This document shows, one piece after another, positions 1-12,139 of a stretch of DNA of 64,000 nucleotides (its first letter is position 1; the number at the start of each line of letters is the position of its first letter). The translations under genes and the position numbers were made by a program. The notes below the pieces were generated by a model. It was not told the origin of the DNA and made no database searches. It saw only the letters and a list, made by a program, of their open reading frames with translations. Source of the stretch: Phallus indusiatus (taxonomy: Eukaryota; Basidiomycota; Agaricomycetes; Phallales; Phallaceae); assembly GCA_027605045.1 (NCBI GenBank), contig JAQFWX010000005.1:1674001-1738000 (forward strand). The letters are read 5' to 3'.

Positions 1-2504
1 ACGGTAACTTCAATAACGTCGGCGTACAAGGTCAACTCTCTTTCAATGCTGATGCGAGCCTTGGGGTGACGATTATTGGGGCCGTCAGGGCTATGCGTGA
101 CTAGTAATGTTGTCTTGGATCGTATATTTATGTCGTACTTAACCAGCCACACAGCGTTGAAGGAGATGGGACCATGCACGAGGTATTGATTATATCTTTC
201 CATATTCGGCAGATTGTTGACCAGAAATTTCTAGATATTCAACTACACGATCTCGTCCTCAAACAGCAGCTTCCTACACTTACACAGAAAATGGATCAAC
301 TCATCTCTTGGAATGGACTTCATTATGTCAGCCGAAGATAACATGGTTTTCAATATTACCCCTCCAGTAGATGAAATCGCGGGACCGACAGTCCTTTTCC
401 AGCTACCTGATTCAACCAAAATGGGCACGCTAAGATGGTCCGTAGTTTGTAATGAAACATCGTTTGTGGGATTGGGTCCGTCCGGGTTCTTCTTGCAGGA
501 CTCTCAAGCGGACAACGCCGCGGGAGCTAAAGCGCTACAGGGCTTAGCAGATGGCGTCAATGTCGATGGACAACAGGCTAGTGAAATATACTTGTAATAC
601 TTTTGGGTCAAGCTAAAGTGCATGCAGATTAGTTTCTTAACATATCAAACTAAAAGTCTTGCCGGAGGATGGCGTTTCCTTACCTACTTTGGCCGAGTAA
701 GTGTATTCTGAATAGCTTGATTTTCACTACGAGAGAGACATCTTATTAGGACACTATGATTGCACTTCGATTATTGATGCCAATTATAACGTCTGAAGCT
801 TCCGAATCTATCCTTGGTGCTGTCTTTGAGAGGTTGAACTCGACGGGCGCAGCATGTCATGAAGAGACTATCGGAGATTATGCTTCGTTCATCAACATTG
901 AAAATGGGATGCCACAATTGGGAGATACCCCATTTTATGATTACAAGTATGCGCTTACTCTACGTACACTCAAAATTGCTCGTTCCAACCTAATTTTGCT
1001 CTCCAGAATGATAGATACAGACCTATATGTCCTTCCAGTTGTGGCCCACTATCTTCTTGATATTCCTCAAGGCAAAGGACGAGCCCAACCTTTTTTATCA
1101 ACTGCGGCAGCCCTAAACAACTCGAATACCGGTGTCTCATATCACGACCTACTGGCCAGAAACGCAATATACAACCTTAACAGAGCGGAACCCTTTGCTT
1201 TTGATCCAAGTGTTCAGAATCTGCTTCACCTTCGTCCCGGCCAACCAGTCGGAAATTGGCGCGACTCCAATGAAGGTTTAGGATACGGCACAATTCCGTT
1301 TGATGTCAACGTAGCGCTGGTGCCTTCTTCCCTCCGAGCTCTTGCTCGGTTGGTCAATGCCGGCATGCTAGTTTTAGATGGAATACCAGGTGCAGCATCA
1401 AAAGCAGAACAATACGCACAAATCTGGGAACAACACGCCGCTGAATTTTTCAGTGTTGAAGTCAAAGGAGATGTTGTTCAAGCTCGCTGGAAAGATTATA
1501 TTGTTCGCTCTGGTTTGGATGATGCGTTGCTTAACCTGAAAGACACGTCGGATCCCGAAGATGTGACATTCTACGCTTTATCACTACATGATGATGGATC
1601 AAAGGTTGATGTAAGCATTTCTTTTTCTTGCAAGCTTCTGTCGATGATTAGATTTTCATTATATGCCATCTAGGTCATGCATAGCGACTTGGGTTTCAGT
1701 TTACTTTTCGCTTCCAACGTACCGACCTCTCTTCTACAGCGCGTTGTGGAATTGCTCCAGCCATACCCTAAAGGTACGGGAAAACCATTTCTTTCACTTT
1801 GCTTGTAGTTGATGCAAATTTCCGCCAGGTCTTTTAACGAACATCGGCATGTTTGTTGCCAATCCGGCATTGTCAAGTAACCGCACACAGATTGGCGTGC
1901 TGAATCGTGAATCATAGTAAGTCGTGTCAAATCATCCAAGTATCAATATCCGCTAATTTCCGCAAAAGTCACGGCACAGTCGTATGGTCCTTTCAACAAG
2001 CTCTAATGACGGCTGGCATCACTCGTCAACTAAAGGTTCGTTTCTGGCATTTATCGTTTTGGGGATTATTATATACTTTTTTAAAAAGTTATGCGACAAT
2101 GCAACAGTCAGCATTGACATTGAACCCCAAGAACCTCGTCCAACATGGTGTTCAGATGAAAATCTCGTGTCTTCCCTCAAAGCTGCCCAGCTCAGGTTAT
2201 GGGATTCCATTAACGGCGGTAAAAATCGTGCGTAGTATCGTTGGTACAGCCAAAGGAATTAATTTGATAGAAAAATGTTGTAGAGATCTTCACTGAAGTG
2301 TGGTCTTATAGCTTTGACAATGTCACTAATCAGTTCGACGTAGCTGATCTAGCTGTCTTGAGCCCGCAAGGAACAGAATCGGATGCTATACAACTGGTGA
2401 GTTTTCCTCGCAGTCTTAATTGCTGTATTCGTATCTTATTCCTCTGTGAATGTTAGTGGAGCTTTACTTTCTTAGCGATTGCCAATGTAACAGCCTTAAA
2501 TTGA
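1..2504 (+). CDS. Six-hairpin glycosidase-like protein (5' truncated by window edge)
   Basis: Spliced model: exons <1-103, 155-182, 235-593, 633-696, 750-946, 1007-1610, 1674-1773, 1829-1916, 1969-2035, 2089-2227, 2284-2396 and 2457-2504. Every junction keeps frame and uses GT-AG introns of 36-63 nt. The product reads through GVQGQLSFNADASLG, AGGWRFLTYFGRDTMI, GYGTIPFDVNVALVPSSLRA, YHGTVVWSFQQALM and EVWSYSFD, and ends ATALN-like after SPQGTESDAIQLWSF. These blocks match my memory of large fungal proteins annotated as six-hairpin glycosidases or glycogen-debranching-like enzymes. Such proteins are thought to be alpha/alpha-toroid glycosidases, and most are secreted. Several N-glycosylation sequons (NYT, NSS, NIT, NET) support secretion, but the signal peptide would lie outside the window. 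The substrate is unknown. No internal stop remains after splicing, so the gene looks intact here. Family assignment is from recall of sequence pattern, not from a search. Confidence 0.66.
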
Positions 2505-5500
2505 AATACCACCTTTTAGATATCGAAAAATTGTGTTTGAGTTATTGTGGTTTCATCACGGAATTCCTGATGAATAGATGATGGTGACGGGCGGAGTTCT
2601 GAAAATCATATTTATGTGAGACAATGAGCGAAACTTCATTGATTTTCTGATACTAAGATGCACTTCTTGGTGGGATTCGGACGTTCTGAGACTTCATTCC
2701 AACATCCACGGTACTGGATCAGACTGGCGGTGACACGATAATTGTTCTCAGGGCCAACGAATTCATGTTTTTAAGTTGTCTTCTTTGGGCTGCGTTTTAG
2801 GGTACGTGCGAGTAGATAAAACGATTCTCAGACATGTTAAACTGAAATGACCTTTCTTTTTTAAGAGCTAAAAGGAAAATGCAGTCTTGACAACCACTCA
2901 TCAACAGGCTTCATCGAACTGAAGTAACAAACGAATTGCTCATGAGTGACGCAACTACAGGGACTATTGAAACTTCAAAAGATACATGCAGGTTTTTAAC
3001 ACGAGCGGCAGTGTGTTGTCGTGAACGGATGACTCTCTGACAGACTCTTCCTTACCCAATATCTCGTGTCAGTATCAGAGGTACCCTGATGAGTCACTAC
3101 TGTCACTGCTAGTCATGTATCACAATGATTCTGTGTCGATATATAATCCCCCGATCCTGAACCATTTGAGTATGTAATCCAACTGAGCTTTAAAAAAACC
3201 TCAACCTCCACTGTTAGGTTCGCTACGAAAAAGTTTTTGCACTGGCATCAAGAAAATATGGACCGAAATAAGTGTTTTGGTGCGTTCTAGTTATATATAT
3301 GCTATGTGTAGATTGTAATCACATTTCACAAATTTATTTATCGCATAGAACATAAATACTGTTTATCAACGCTAGGCCTCGATAACACCGTAATAAGATC
3401 AAGAATATGTTAGAGTGTGCTGAAACCGGGGGAAGGAAAATATGTTCCACATTCAGGAATGTGCAGAACGATCGTGTGGTTTCTATCCGATATACAAGGT
3501 CTCGAAATCGTCATTCAAAAGAATTATTCGGCGATTTAGCGGAGAACCTTGATGGTGAAAATATCGGCCTTGGGAAAGAAATCATCACTAAACACATGAG
3601 ATGCGGATTATTTATCTCCGCAACCGAGTGAATAATAATACAAAGCAAAAAATCTATGCCAACAGCGTCAATTGGCCAATTAGCCTGCAGTGGGTTCGTT
3701 TAATCATTTTTCGTTCGACTAACTAGCATTAATCATACAAATTATGTGATCGATAGGGTATGGTCGCGTTAGTGGATACGCCAATTTATTTGTGAAAACC
3801 ATAGAGCATAACCGTTTACCTGAATATTTGGTACGATGCAACCGATCAAAACCGTCCTTGACTTTCTAAACAAGTCGATTACTTTTATATCTATCAGGAT
3901 CGCAATAAGTCTCTTACCCGTATAGGATCAATTAGGCACGAATACCCAAATCAAAGACATGCGACTTCAGTCTCCAAAATGTCAAAAAATGCCACACAGA
4001 GAATTTTCATTATTGTTTAAGGCAAGCATCTCCGGAAGACTGATTCAACTGGTCACCCTCTGACATTGTTTGTAAACAGAGGTGTCTGACATCAGATGAG
4101 TCGCCATTTGTAAAGGCTGCATGGATTCATACAATCTTGATGCGTATCCGTCCGTTCAAGGTGCGTCATTATGCTGATTTATTAATACTCCTCTTAATGA
4201 CTAAGAAGGGCGGAAATGGACGAATGGCTCGTATCTTAGCATCTGACCATTGCGGGATTGCCATTTGTCGTCGTACAAGCTGAAAATCGATTGGAGTATG
4301 TCAACGCTGCTATCGTTGTCTGAGTTAAATTTTTCTTGCATGTTTTTCTTTTCTGATTCATCAATCAGGTGCATAATGAATGGAATCTAATACCGCTGGT
4401 AAATCTCTTCGGTAAATCTATGATGGAATTGATTGAATTTGTGAATCCTTGGAGTTTGTAACGGCGCGCTTGTAGGAAGTACTTTGGCTCGAGTTGGTGA
4501 GAATGAATGTGTGTGGGAGGGCTGTGAGCTCAAGTGGGGTAAATGAACTGGGCACGGAAGGTTTCTCTGTGGTCTGCTTCAATGCGAACTCGTGGAAAGG
4601 AACCTCTACTTCAATTGTACATACTAATTATTGTGTCTACAAAGGGGTGCTGAATAAATTGGTAAAACGGAGAACTAGGTGGGAGGATGGTAAAGGAAAC
4701 AGTAGCGGTATTGAACGGCATGCAGGAGGTGACGTACGGTGCCCTACTGTGGTCGTCAGAAGGAGACAGCGACGCAGCGTGACATAGTACTCAGCTGGAC
4801 GCTGGTGCTGGCCGGCACCTTGCTCATTACAATTCACTAATCTTTGATCTCAAAGGAAAAATATCGCGTATAAATCCGGTCACGTCACGTCGTCAAAGCC
4901 CTGTGGAACAGAGACGTAAAATTTGTGTTTTCATCCTGGCGCGCGCTCTGTGAGCACTGAGCGCGATAATACATAGTACTATCGAGCCATTTGAAGGAAT
5001 ATATTGGTGGCGATCAATTGAAAGAAAAGTCCTTCTGATACGAATTAGTAAGTTTCTCAAGCCAGAAAATGAGCTTACTTTATCTGTTATAACAGTTCAC
5101 CTTCATTTGGTCAGAGGGTCTAACGACGTCGAATTTCTGGTGGACAGCTCAATTCGCGCAATGTACATCATGGACCTCAGTGCATCCGGAGACCAATAAA
5201 CCAAAACAAATTAAGCTGTGAGGGGTTTCATGGATTTTGCTTTTGGAATTTAATAATATGTAACGAGTTCTATGATGTTCCACAGGGTCCGTGATGCCAT
5301 GTTTATCGATATGTTTTCAGACGCGTACTACGCTGTAGCAAGTTCCGAGAGTCGTATAATTGTTTTGTACGAGTATATCTCTTTCGAGAAGTTTATCGAT
5401 AAAAAATGTGTTCTGAAAAGACGTCAGGATTGCTTTTTCGTTTCAGAGTTCGAGGTCTTTGTGATAGGAAGACATACATCAGCTCCTACCATTAATCGAT

Positions 5501-6196
5501 AATACCAGTCTCCTGCAATCTCTTGACATTGACAGATTGATGAAATGCATCCAATTTGCAAGGTCTTCTAAGGGTTTCATCAATAGACTGTTATGTACTG
5601 CTCGTACAGGTAACCGCGTCTTATAAAAAGGAAAGATGACTTCATATTTCTACGCGCAATGTAGACAAAATTGGTCCTAATATGTTGGAAAAGGTCTTTT
5701 TGAGTACACAAGTGCAAGCAATTTGGAGGATGAAACCAACTTGAAACTACTTAGAGAAAGCTATATTGATAGTCATAGCTTCTGCATGAGAGAATATGAT
5801 AGTGAAAGTTTCAGTCATGATGAAATGCCAACGAAAAAAACTTCGTGAATTCCAATTGAAGGTGACAGGAGCGAACAGGTCGGGTAACTTGCTATATTTC
5901 GGGTTGAAACTCCGAAATGCACTTGCAAGCGACGACCACGACCGCTGACAACCGTGATAATGGCGAAAGTAGACCATGTATTATCGATTTTATCTGTATT
6001 CTTCCAGCACTTAATTTCTCGATGACACTATGACCCGTGCTTTGAAGGATGGATATATCAAGTCTTCGCTCGGCCAGCTTGGACTCGTCGTCTTCCAACC
6101 TTCACACTAAACTGCAGTCACCTACATAACACAAAAAAGTATCTTGTCGATGTATTATACTCCTTGGAGACTGTAAAACGTTTTTATCCTCTCTAG
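2505..6196. other. Gene-poor AT-rich interval
   Basis: About 3.7 kb without a supportable gene. Open frames (for example 3407-3631 and 4494-4787) are short, lack family patterns and show no flanking exon continuity. The stretch just before the decarboxylase start (6150-6196) is pyrimidine-rich and ends CTCTCTAG directly before the ATG, as a fungal 5' leader or a 5'-UTR intron acceptor might. I see no clear transposon ends. Confidence 0.6.
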
Positions 6197-7525
6197 ATGT
6201 CCTCAATTGCGAGACCCTCAGCTGCAGAGTTTAGACGAGGAGGGTGGATCCCTGCCAGCGAGAAAGTCTTGCGGGATTACATCCTCAAACTGATTTTGCT
6301 TGCTCGGAAACGTCGTGATGGAGGAGAAGCTCTGCTTCCCAAGGTTCAAGAATTCAAAGATTTCATTGAAACCGACGCGGTTGTCTTCACCGGTTTCATT
6401 AGGATGTTTGAGGGAACAACCGATCCTGTACGTCTGTCCCTACAAACAACCAGTTTGAAACCCATTGACCGTGATATTGTTCTCAAGCCCACTGATTATT
6501 CCGAACTTATTACTATGTTGAACGAAATTTTTCGTGAAGCGCCTAGTTTTGGCTCTTTGGGACCCCCGGTCTATATGGTCATGGCCCAAAATATGAACAC
6601 GCAGGGTGGATTTTCAGCTTATACCAAGGCGATCCTCAATCAGCACTTCAAAGAGATGTTTACCACTTGGGTTTCCTACCTTAATTCTGAAGATTCCTGT
6701 AGCGTTCTGGATGACAAGGAAGGCGGATGGTTTAGTGCTTCTGCGCTGGAAGCTCTGATGTCGGAATACGACGGTCGCACGTTTGCCCAGGTCTTCATTT
6801 GTGAACCCGACGAACCTCACTACGGCTTCAAATCCTTTGAAGACTTCTTCAATCGCCGTTACCGTGCGCCTGAAATCGACCGTCCCACCGGACCCATCGA
6901 CGACTTGAGTCTTATCAGTGCTCCCACCGAATCCACCATATATGCCTATCAGAAGTATGTTCACCTCTCCGATGAACTTTTCATCAAAGACGAAAGCTAT
7001 TCTCTCATACATTTGCTTGCCAACGATCCCTACACGAGCGAATTCGTAGATGGGAGTGTAATCCAAGGATTCCTTAACACCACTGGATATCACCGCTGGC
7101 ACGCTCCGGTCAACGGAACCATCAAAAAAATCGTCGATGTACCAGGAACGTACTTCGCCCAGGCCCCAAGCACTCTCGGCTCCAAGATTCCCCCACCCGA
7201 GTCTGACGAACTTCCTCCTTACCTGAAGTCGCTTAGGTACTTCGCAAACACCGCCACCAGGCAACTGATTTTCATTGAAGCGGACAACACCGCTCTCGGT
7301 CTCGTTTGCTTCATCTCCATTGGAATGACGGAAGTCTCCAGTTGCGAAGCTACAGTTCGTGTAGGACAACACGTGCTGCGGGGTGATGAGTTGGGAATGT
7401 TCCACTTCGGTGGTTCATCTTCTGCGCTTGTTTTTCGTCGCGCTGCCAATGTTCAGGTTGATGCTACGTATTCCGTCCCTGGCGCCTTTCTTAGAATCAA
7501 TCACCCTTTCGCTACTGTGGTTTAA
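6197..7525 (+). CDS. psiD-like: PsiD-like decarboxylase (PSD family; probable aromatic L-amino-acid decarboxylase)
   Basis: The open frame is 442 codons, but 6428-6487 is best read as a 60-nt intron (GTACGT donor, CTCAAG acceptor). It is a multiple of three and stays open. Removing it gives a 422-residue protein that aligns better with Psilocybe PsiD, going straight from FEGTTDP to PTDYSEL. Diagnostic blocks are GPPVYMVMAQNMNTQGGFSA, FEDFFNRRYR, GYHRWHAPVNGTI, VPGTYFAQAPSTLG, FIGMTE-like (ISIGMTEVSSCEA) and FHFGGSSSALVF. GGSS is the PsiD-type self-cleavage site, in place of the LGST of true phosphatidylserine decarboxylases. The cleaved Ser should form the pyruvoyl cofactor, and the His residues of YHRWH are conserved. 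Established: PsiD decarboxylates L-tryptophan or 4-hydroxytryptophan and is soluble. Inferred: this enzyme decarboxylates an aromatic amino acid. No PsiH, PsiK or PsiM gene lies in the window. The ATG at 6197 gives a PsiD-like N-terminus (FRRGGWIPASE). Confidence 0.88.
   Translation: MSSIARPSAAEFRRGGWIPASEKVLRDYILKLILLARKRRDGGEALLPKVQEFKDFIETDAVVFTGFIRMFEGTTDPVRLSLQTTSLKPIDRDIVLKPTDYSELITMLNEIFREAPSFGSLGPPVYMVMAQNMNTQGGFSAYTKAILNQHFKEMFTTWVSYLNSEDSCSVLDDKEGGWFSASALEALMSEYDGRTFAQVFICEPDEPHYGFKSFEDFFNRRYRAPEIDRPTGPIDDLSLISAPTESTIYAYQKYVHLSDELFIKDESYSLIHLLANDPYTSEFVDGSVIQGFLNTTGYHRWHAPVNGTIKKIVDVPGTYFAQAPSTLGSKIPPPESDELPPYLKSLRYFANTATRQLIFIEADNTALGLVCFISIGMTEVSSCEATVRVGQHVLRGDELGMFHFGGSSSALVFRRAANVQVDATYSVPGAFLRINHPFATVV
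6428..6487 (+). other. Predicted in-frame 60-nt intron within the PsiD-like gene
   Basis: GTACGT at the 5' edge and CTCAAG at the 3' edge, with a CATTGAC branch-like element about 20 nt upstream of the acceptor. The segment encodes VRLSLQTTSLKP... with no counterpart in PsiD. Excision preserves the frame, so both spliced and retained forms are translatable. Confidence 0.75.
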
Positions 7526-7696
7526 ATGGACCATAACAATCTGTCAATGCATTGTCCAATCGATTATGAAAGAAGGAAAGTTCAACTGTTACTGACATCT
7601 GTTTCTTGTGAACATTCATGTATTATAAAAGTAGTGGTTACAGTTTCGAAATCTCATCTTGTTTCTTGCTAGAAATTGATACAATGTATAGTGCGA

Positions 7697-8476
7697 TTAG
7701 TAAACACCGGGGATATATCGATATGGAGCGCGTTTTGTGAAGTCGTCTCATGCCTGTCCGAAATGAGAACGAAGGGTTTTTCCTCCAGTTCAACGCGCTT
7801 CAAAACCCAAAGCTAAATGAACTACGCCCACATAAAACAACCCCTTGACGACTTTTAGAGACTACAGCGACATCGTCCATGGCCATCCGCACACCGTAGT
7901 CGAGCTTCCAACATTCAATAACAGAAGCGTGTTCCCGATTATGATGGTTATGGTAGCTGTATAGCTTCCGTGCCGCATGAGCGAGTAGGGACCTGAGTCT
8001 ATGATTTTACAATTTGATCGGATTGTAAGTTGGAATGTGAAGAATTGGCGCAATGACTTGATTGACATGAGGCGAAGGGTAGATCCGACCATGACTAGAA
8101 CAAGGCTTTTATGGATGGTAAAGAAAGGCCACGGTAGTCTGATGAAGTGTCGGGTTGTTCGGTATTGGGACATAGTTGAGTGGTTTCAGAAAGAATGTCT
8201 GATATTAAAGTAGAGAATACGATAATAGAGGGTGTTAAAATTGGCTAGTAAATGAATGAATTTCAGTTCTTCAACAACGTGAAGGCAGGGTTTTTTGACT
8301 TGACTCACTGAGGTAACCAATCCGCCGATAGAAGCAAGGTACTTCTCTCACAAGGAGCTTTTGTCAATTTTATCCACACTGGAAACCGTAATAGGTGGTG
8401 TAATCGCCTTTATCGTTAGAAAATCCATTGTTATTAACATAATTAGTTTCAGAATAGCTGATGACGACGACGACAT
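7697..8476 (-). pseudogene. ICMT-like methyltransferase pseudogene (copy A)
   Basis: Read on the minus strand, 8476 onward begins MSSSSSAILKLIMLITMDFLTIKA-like sequence, matching the first exon of the intact copies at 40.1 and 58.3 kb. The CGA of the paralogue (SLREKYLAS) is TGA here, giving a stop. Downstream, GPYSLMRHGSYT and NTLLLLNVGSS are recognisable. The frame is then lost near CGWPWTMSL, and the C-terminus (PYRYIPGVY) survives only in another frame. The catalytic-region RHPSYTG of the family has become RHGSYTA. It lies about 170 bp beyond the 3' end of the PsiD-like gene in tail-to-tail orientation. Confidence 0.8.
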
Positions 8477-10396
8477 TGGTGTCACTAGTCACTGGAGAGG
8501 TTCACCGTGTTACCAAATCGTCTAGTGGAATAAGGCTTCTATTCGACCGCTTTATTTTTAAGCAGGTGATGCAGATGAATGGTGAAAGAAGGAATATGTG
8601 ATTGGAGGACGTAGTTTGGTATCATGACTGGTGTCGATTTGGCGAAGTTGTAGAGGATGTGGTAAGCTTGTGCTTTGGCGCTTATCTCGGCTCGTTCAGT
8701 CGCACAACCACTCATAGTAACTCCCAGTGAGCGCGTTTTTGAAACATTCCCTGCTTATTGATATCTCGAGCATAAATAATGAAAATTATACTGTGATTAT
8801 ATGTACATCGAAGAACCGGGTAAAGGTTTTTTATGTATCCTTGTTCGAGCTGACAATTCACATCGTGTCGAAAAGAAAAGACTTTTTTCTGCAGGCGATT
8901 TGTCAACGGTGAAGTGTAACATTTCTTAATGTACTACGACATGAAAACGACAGAGAGAAAGCTTGTGTATTTATTGAGGACACTAAGGTACAATCTCAAA
9001 CAGGTAAATATCGTCTGGCCCATTTCCTATTTGTTTGTCTTAGGATTCTATTTACAGAACGACAGACACCGCGGAGTTGAAGTCTGAAAACGATGACGCA
9101 TGACACTATTAACAGACATGCTTTTTGTCGATCGGAGGATAATCAAATCCAGTAATACACCAACGACAGTACTGAGCATACTCAATCAAGAACCTTGCGC
9201 TCCTGCCAACTTAAAGGTGTGCTAGATGATACTTACGGCTGACCCAAATCATATTCGCGAATCATCCGTTGGCAATCCTCCGGGTGTCTTTGCGAGATAC
9301 CGAGTGTGGAAGCATGGTGAGAAGCTGATGTAGTACATTGATAGACTATCGGACCCACGCTAGGGTGTTCAACAAAGTGAGTACATATTCGGATTTCTGA
9401 CTTAAAAGTTCGTGTCGTCTCAATTTTAACGCTATGTCCTTGCTATAGTGCTTTTGGTCAATCATTTTTTTTACGACAATCAACTTTAAGCTGTGCCAGT
9501 GCCCAAATTCCAATTGACAATCATTGTTGTTTGAGCGCTAAACTAAAACACGCAGCTCTGGAAGTGTACTCGGGGACATTTATTTCTAGATTCATCAAGG
9601 ATGGAAGAGGTGAGCGTCGCTATCATGCATGTCAATGTATTAGCGTGTCTTTTTAGTCATGAAAAATTGACTGACTTCGTGAAAGTATTTCAGGTGGCGT
9701 GGTTATTTTTTTTTGTTAATTACAACATAATAGTGAAGCGGAATAAACCGTACTGCAAAGCAATTAATATATCACTGGATTACTGGATTCGAGTCATGTT
9801 CGTCTGTGTGATATCAGATCCCTTTCAAAACTGAATAGCAACGTGAAGAGCGAATACGACAGGAGCTGTACTAACCTGTGGGGTTATTATTCAACTTATT
9901 AATTACCCTTCCGTCCTAACGCGTTAAGTGACTATTACTATCTTGCTAACTAAATTATGGTTCTCGTTAGAAATTGTAGATGGCACCGGGCTCCAAACGT
10001 CGGGCGAAGCAGTGCTTTTACCATGTATCTAGGATGATAATAGGGAACAGCTCACTTCGCACGAATGCGGTAACAGCGCTCTCTGACAAAAATGACAGAT
10101 CCGAGAGGACGAGAACAGGCTTCTGCCGGCCACCAGAAATTTGTGTTGACTTCTGAAAAAGTTAGTAAATATAGAAAATCGAGTACTGATTGGTGTTTAT
10201 TTTATTAAAGCTCAATTAGATCGAGCATGTTTTCTGGCATCCAATCCTATTAGTATTGATCTTCACTGCCACGAGATGCAAACGAAGCGAGCGTATTGAG
10301 CAACAAATTGAAGGCGAGTTTTGGCACAAAACCTTTTTCAACAACCCCTCTTCACATAACCAACCCTATATCCAAATCAACCATCAGCTACATACC
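8477..10396. other. Intergenic interval without supported genes
   Basis: No open frame here has family features. The last 300 bases (about 10090-10396) are clearly similar, inverted, to the upstream region of the second DUF6535 gene (62208-62520). They share segments such as AAATGACAGATCCGAGA and AATCGAGT.CTGATTGGTGTTT. The promoter was therefore duplicated with the gene. Confidence 0.55.
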
Positions 10397-12109
10397 ATGT
10401 CCGAAACATCTAGCTTGAGAGGAACAACAGCGCTCATCGAGACTCAGAACGAAAATGGAAGAAGTCCTGGAATGGCCTCGGGAAGACCTAGCGAACACCC
10501 TGAAGAAGCTGCGCCGAATACTGAAAGCTCTCCGTCCACAAACTCTCGGGCGACTTCTTCGGACGAGGATAGCGAGCAATCTGCGCCACCCCGCGATCTG
10601 CTCAGTGAGTTTTCTGTTCCACGATATGGTATACGTATACTCAAGTTTCCTCATTTACTTACTTTTTCAAAGGCGGTGCTCCTGAAGTTACCCAATCTGT
10701 TAGGCAACGGCGCAAGAAGAAACATAGAAGTGTTTTCGGATTAACACACCAAATTGGTCGTGAGTATCACAACTCCCGCTTACTCTATGCAATCTAACAT
10801 GACACATCTTAGTGAATAATAGGGATGCCTACGAGCAGAAATATACTCGGGATCGATTTGGAGAAGAGACTTCCGAGAATGCTCGTATTTGGTTGACTTA
10901 CCTTGACGAAGCCGAGCCATTTGATCGCGAGAGGATTGAAGAGTGGAGAGGGGCGGCAGATGTTCTCCTAGTTTTTGTTAGACATATTCATTTTGTTTTT
11001 TTTACCTACAATCTCGAAGCTTACTATTTTGTTCCTAGGCGGGTCTGTTCTCCAGCGTTATAACGACATTCATCGTACAGGCTTTGCAGAGCCTGCAACA
11101 AGATAATATCCAAGTCTCTGCATCCCTATTATTCGAAATAGCCGGAGTTCTACGAGCCCAATCTAATGGCACCCCACTAAATATGATCCCAAATTCACCA
11201 TTGACGCCTACATCGCCGTTCACACCATCGACGAATGCATTGTTAGTAAACGGACTGTGGTTTACTAGCTTGGCGATTACGTTGTCTATAGCATTGTTTG
11301 CTGTCATCGCGAAACAATGGCCACGCTATTCCTTGTCTTCAATCCCTGGAACAGCCAAGGAAAGGGCGAGGGCCAGGCAACTACGCTTCAAAGGCTTTGA
11401 AGTGTGGAAGGTTGGCACCATCCTTGACCTCCTTCCCGTCCTTCTCTACCTTGCTGTTGGTCTGTTCCTCACCGGAATCATCATAATGATATTTCCGTTG
11501 AACGCTACCATTGCGTGGATAATTGTTGGTATTACGGGGATCACCTATACATTATATTTTATTTCTGTGATATTGCCGATTCGGTATCCAGAATGTCCTT
11601 ATACAACCTCGATGACGATTTATGTCGGCGTTCTCTTTCTTGTCCTGCGAAACGCTCTTCGCGGGATCGGTGCGATTGTAAATCGGGGTCTTCAGGTTGT
11701 CTGGAGAAATATAAATCCTGAAATTTACCGGACTATTCGAAATTCCGCCGACTACGCCATCGCTTTTTCCGGACACGGATTCATGTTTATTTCGAGGTTA
11801 GCTAGCGTCATGCACCGTGGATTTCGGAGACTCCGTGGCAAATTCACTGGATTTATCAAGTGGAGAGAAGATAAAATAAAACATGTAGTCCAAACCGCAA
11901 CGTACCTCGATTTTGAGGCACTCAGTTGGCTCCATGGGATTTCCTGGAACAGAAGCGTTCATCGAATGATCGCACGTTGTGCAGCTGTAAATCCAACAAT
12001 CGGCAGACAATTTGACCTTTTAATCCTTAGAAATCTCAGCCGTAGTTTGGAGATCAGTGAAGGCAATGTTGTGGATTTGCGTTATGGGCTATGCTTGGAT
12101 CTCCTGGCT
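10397..12109 (+). pseudogene. DUF6535 membrane protein, 5' half (gene interrupted by transposon)
   Basis: Exons 10397-10604, 10673-10759, 10813-10976 and 11039 onward encode an acidic disordered N-terminus (SSDEDSEQSAPP). The DUF6535 signature follows: ARIWLTYLDEAEPFDRERIEEW and AGLFSSVITTFIVQ. Several membrane helices follow, including LWFTSLAITLSIALFAVIAK, LDLLPVLLYLAVGLFLTGII and ITYTLYFISVILP. The frame runs to LDLLA and meets TGA at 12110-12112, created by the junction with the inserted element. The protein resumes at 18303. The paralogue at 59.1-62.2 kb reads straight through this point. The family is common in Agaricomycetes and has no established function. A truncated membrane protein could still be made from this half. 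Confidence 0.85.
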
Positions 12110-12111
12110 TG

Positions 12112-12122
12112 ACATCAGGAAA
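12112..12122 (+). repeat. Left terminal inverted repeat of the Plavaka-like element
   Basis: ACATCAGGAAA, an exact inverted match to 18292-18302. It follows directly after the host codons for LLA. Confidence 0.85.
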
Positions 12123-12139
12123 CCGGTTTGGGCGCTTGT

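Noticed and set aside
3407..3631. Open frame of 74 codons in the gene-poor interval
   Set aside because: No recognisable motif, no neighbouring exons and composition like the surrounding non-coding DNA.
7219..7405. Minus-strand frames opposite the PsiD-like gene (263 and 76 codons)
   Set aside because: Antisense shadows of a strongly conserved gene; no family pattern of their own.
6197..8476. A psilocybin biosynthetic cluster around the PsiD-like gene
   Set aside because: No 4-hydroxytryptamine kinase, P450 monooxygenase, PsiM-type methyltransferase or transporter is visible in the window; only the decarboxylase matches.
10256..10396. Upstream extension of the DUF6535 start
   Set aside because: The paralogue starts at MSTSETS, matching MSETSSL at 10397; the upstream codons are conserved promoter DNA, not protein.
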